64,000 nt of DNA from Myxococcales bacterium. GTDB taxonomy: Bacteria; Myxococcota; Polyangia; HGW-17; SLPX01. Under the pieces are notes generated by a model, which worked only from the letters and a program-made list of their open reading frames with translations, made no database searches and was not told the DNA's origin. The stretch lies in assembly GCA_007131745.1 (NCBI GenBank), contig SLPX01000028.1, forward strand, positions 1 through 64,000, written 5' to 3'. A program made the position numbers and the translations under genes. Shown here piece by piece: positions 63,450 to 64,000 of this stretch; the first letter of the stretch is position 1; the number at the start of each line of letters is the position of its first letter.

Positions 63450-64000
63450 ATGACAACCAAGTTTCCAATTCGCTTCGGCAAATACCTCCTTTTGGAAAAA
63501 ATATCCATGGGCGGCATGGCCGAAGTTTTTCGGGCAAAGTCATTCGGTGTGGCCGGGTTTGAAAAGAGTTTTGCCCTGAAACGTATTCTTCCCCATATAT
63601 CTAAAGATCCCGAGTTTGTAGCAATGTTCATTGATGAAGCAAAAATCGCGGCACGGCTTCATCATGCAAACATATGTCAAATAGTGGAATTCGGCCGTGT
63701 GGAAGATTCGTATTTTCAAGCAATGGAATACATTCCCGGCGCGGACACAAGAAAAATCCGACGAACTCTGGCAGCTAATAAAAGACCGGTTCCTCCCGAA
63801 ATCGCGATTTACATCGTGGAAAGAGTTTGCGACGGCCTGGATTACGCCCATAGAAAAAAAGGTGTTCGGGGGGAATCCCTGGGTATAGTTCATAGAGACG
63901 TAAGTCCTCAAAATATTCTCGTGTCATTTGAAGGAGGTGTAAAACTTATCGATTTCGGCATCGCCAAAGCCGCAGACAGGGCTGCCAAAACTCAGGCGGG
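63450..64000 (+). CDS. Ser/Thr protein kinase, N-terminal part (runs off the window)
   Basis: The frame from ATG 63450 is open to the last base, giving 183 complete codons. It shows a Hanks-type kinase: glycine loop LLLEKISMGGMAEVFRAK, catalytic Lys in FALKRILPH, the alpha-C Glu in FIDEAKIAARLHHANI, hinge AMEYIPG, catalytic loop IVHRDVSPQNILV and DFG in LIDFGIAKA. RD and DFG are intact, so it should be active. HRDxSPxNILV with MGGMAEV is the form common in myxobacteria. The C-terminal domains, which would define its input, are outside the window. Confidence 0.93.
   Translation, partial: MTTKFPIRFGKYLLLEKISMGGMAEVFRAKSFGVAGFEKSFALKRILPHISKDPEFVAMFIDEAKIAARLHHANICQIVEFGRVEDSYFQAMEYIPGADTRKIRRTLAANKRPVPPEIAIYIVERVCDGLDYAHRKKGVRGESLGIVHRDVSPQNILVSFEGGVKLIDFGIAKAADRAAKTQA

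Overview
The window reads as a stretch of chromosome from a Gram-negative, probably anaerobic bacterium of the old delta-proteobacterial grade (Myxococcota, Desulfobacterota or a neighbouring uncultured phylum). This placement is inferred from gene content. It has BamA, LolD, TolQRAB and Lgt. It also has several gene types common in Myxococcota-like genomes: bactofilin, a DUF4388 protein, a PilZ protein, Cys-rich modular lipoproteins, proteins with TonB/AgmX-like C-terminal domains, sulfatase-modifying-factor-like proteins and a cytoplasmic Ser/Thr kinase. A six-gene iron-sulfur flavoprotein operon resembling Hdr/Mvh modules points to an anaerobic or electron-bifurcating lifestyle. I see no insertion sequence, integrase, phage gene, rRNA or CRISPR array. 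Genes are densely packed, often with 1 to 8 base overlaps.

Layout. 1-1756: the end of an AMIN-like membrane protein, tRNA-Pro(CGG), and a response regulator with an XRE-type HTH output. 8486-1762 (minus strand): a run of bactofilin, lgt, a DUF4388 pseudo-receiver protein, fmt, rsmB and rpe. 8675-17239 (plus): a lipoprotein with a Lon-type protease domain, PspA, an ECF sigma factor overlapping a membrane anti-sigma factor, a small secreted protein, xseA and a PilZ protein; the first four of these suggest an envelope-stress block. 17392-23668: a Cys-rich lipoprotein, an MscS channel, lolD-bamA and rpmB. 31063-23794 (minus): UvrC fused to a DUF89 domain, rsmD, coaD, an aminotransferase, a repeat-containing barrel-like protein and a nucleoside phosphorylase. 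31192-42915: a DegT aminotransferase, a 2,114-residue methyltransferase/coiled-coil protein, two SUMF1-like proteins, a nucleotidyltransferase-fold protein and a Cys-rich lipoprotein. 43301-46916: tolQ-tolR-tolA-tolB. 51828-46939 (minus): glutaminase, a second MscS channel, and a histidine kinase/CoA-disulfide-reductase/rhodanese fusion. 52113-59964 (plus): the redox operon. 60233-64000: an S41 protease and the start of a Ser/Thr kinase.

Three things stand out as possibly undescribed: the UvrC-DUF89 fusion (28187-31063), the histidine kinase-CoADR-rhodanese fusion (49375-51828), and the compact six-gene operon (52113-59964). The operon appears to couple an amino-acid or amine dehydrogenase pair (sarcosine/proline-dehydrogenase-like alpha and beta subunits) to HdrBC-like, MvhD-like, NuoG-like and NfnB/GltD-like electron carriers. 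Secondary points of interest are the Lon-like lipoprotein, the giant methyltransferase/coiled-coil protein, and the anti-sigma factor with a TonB-like C-terminus. All family assignments come from reading motifs in the translated sequence; no database search was run.
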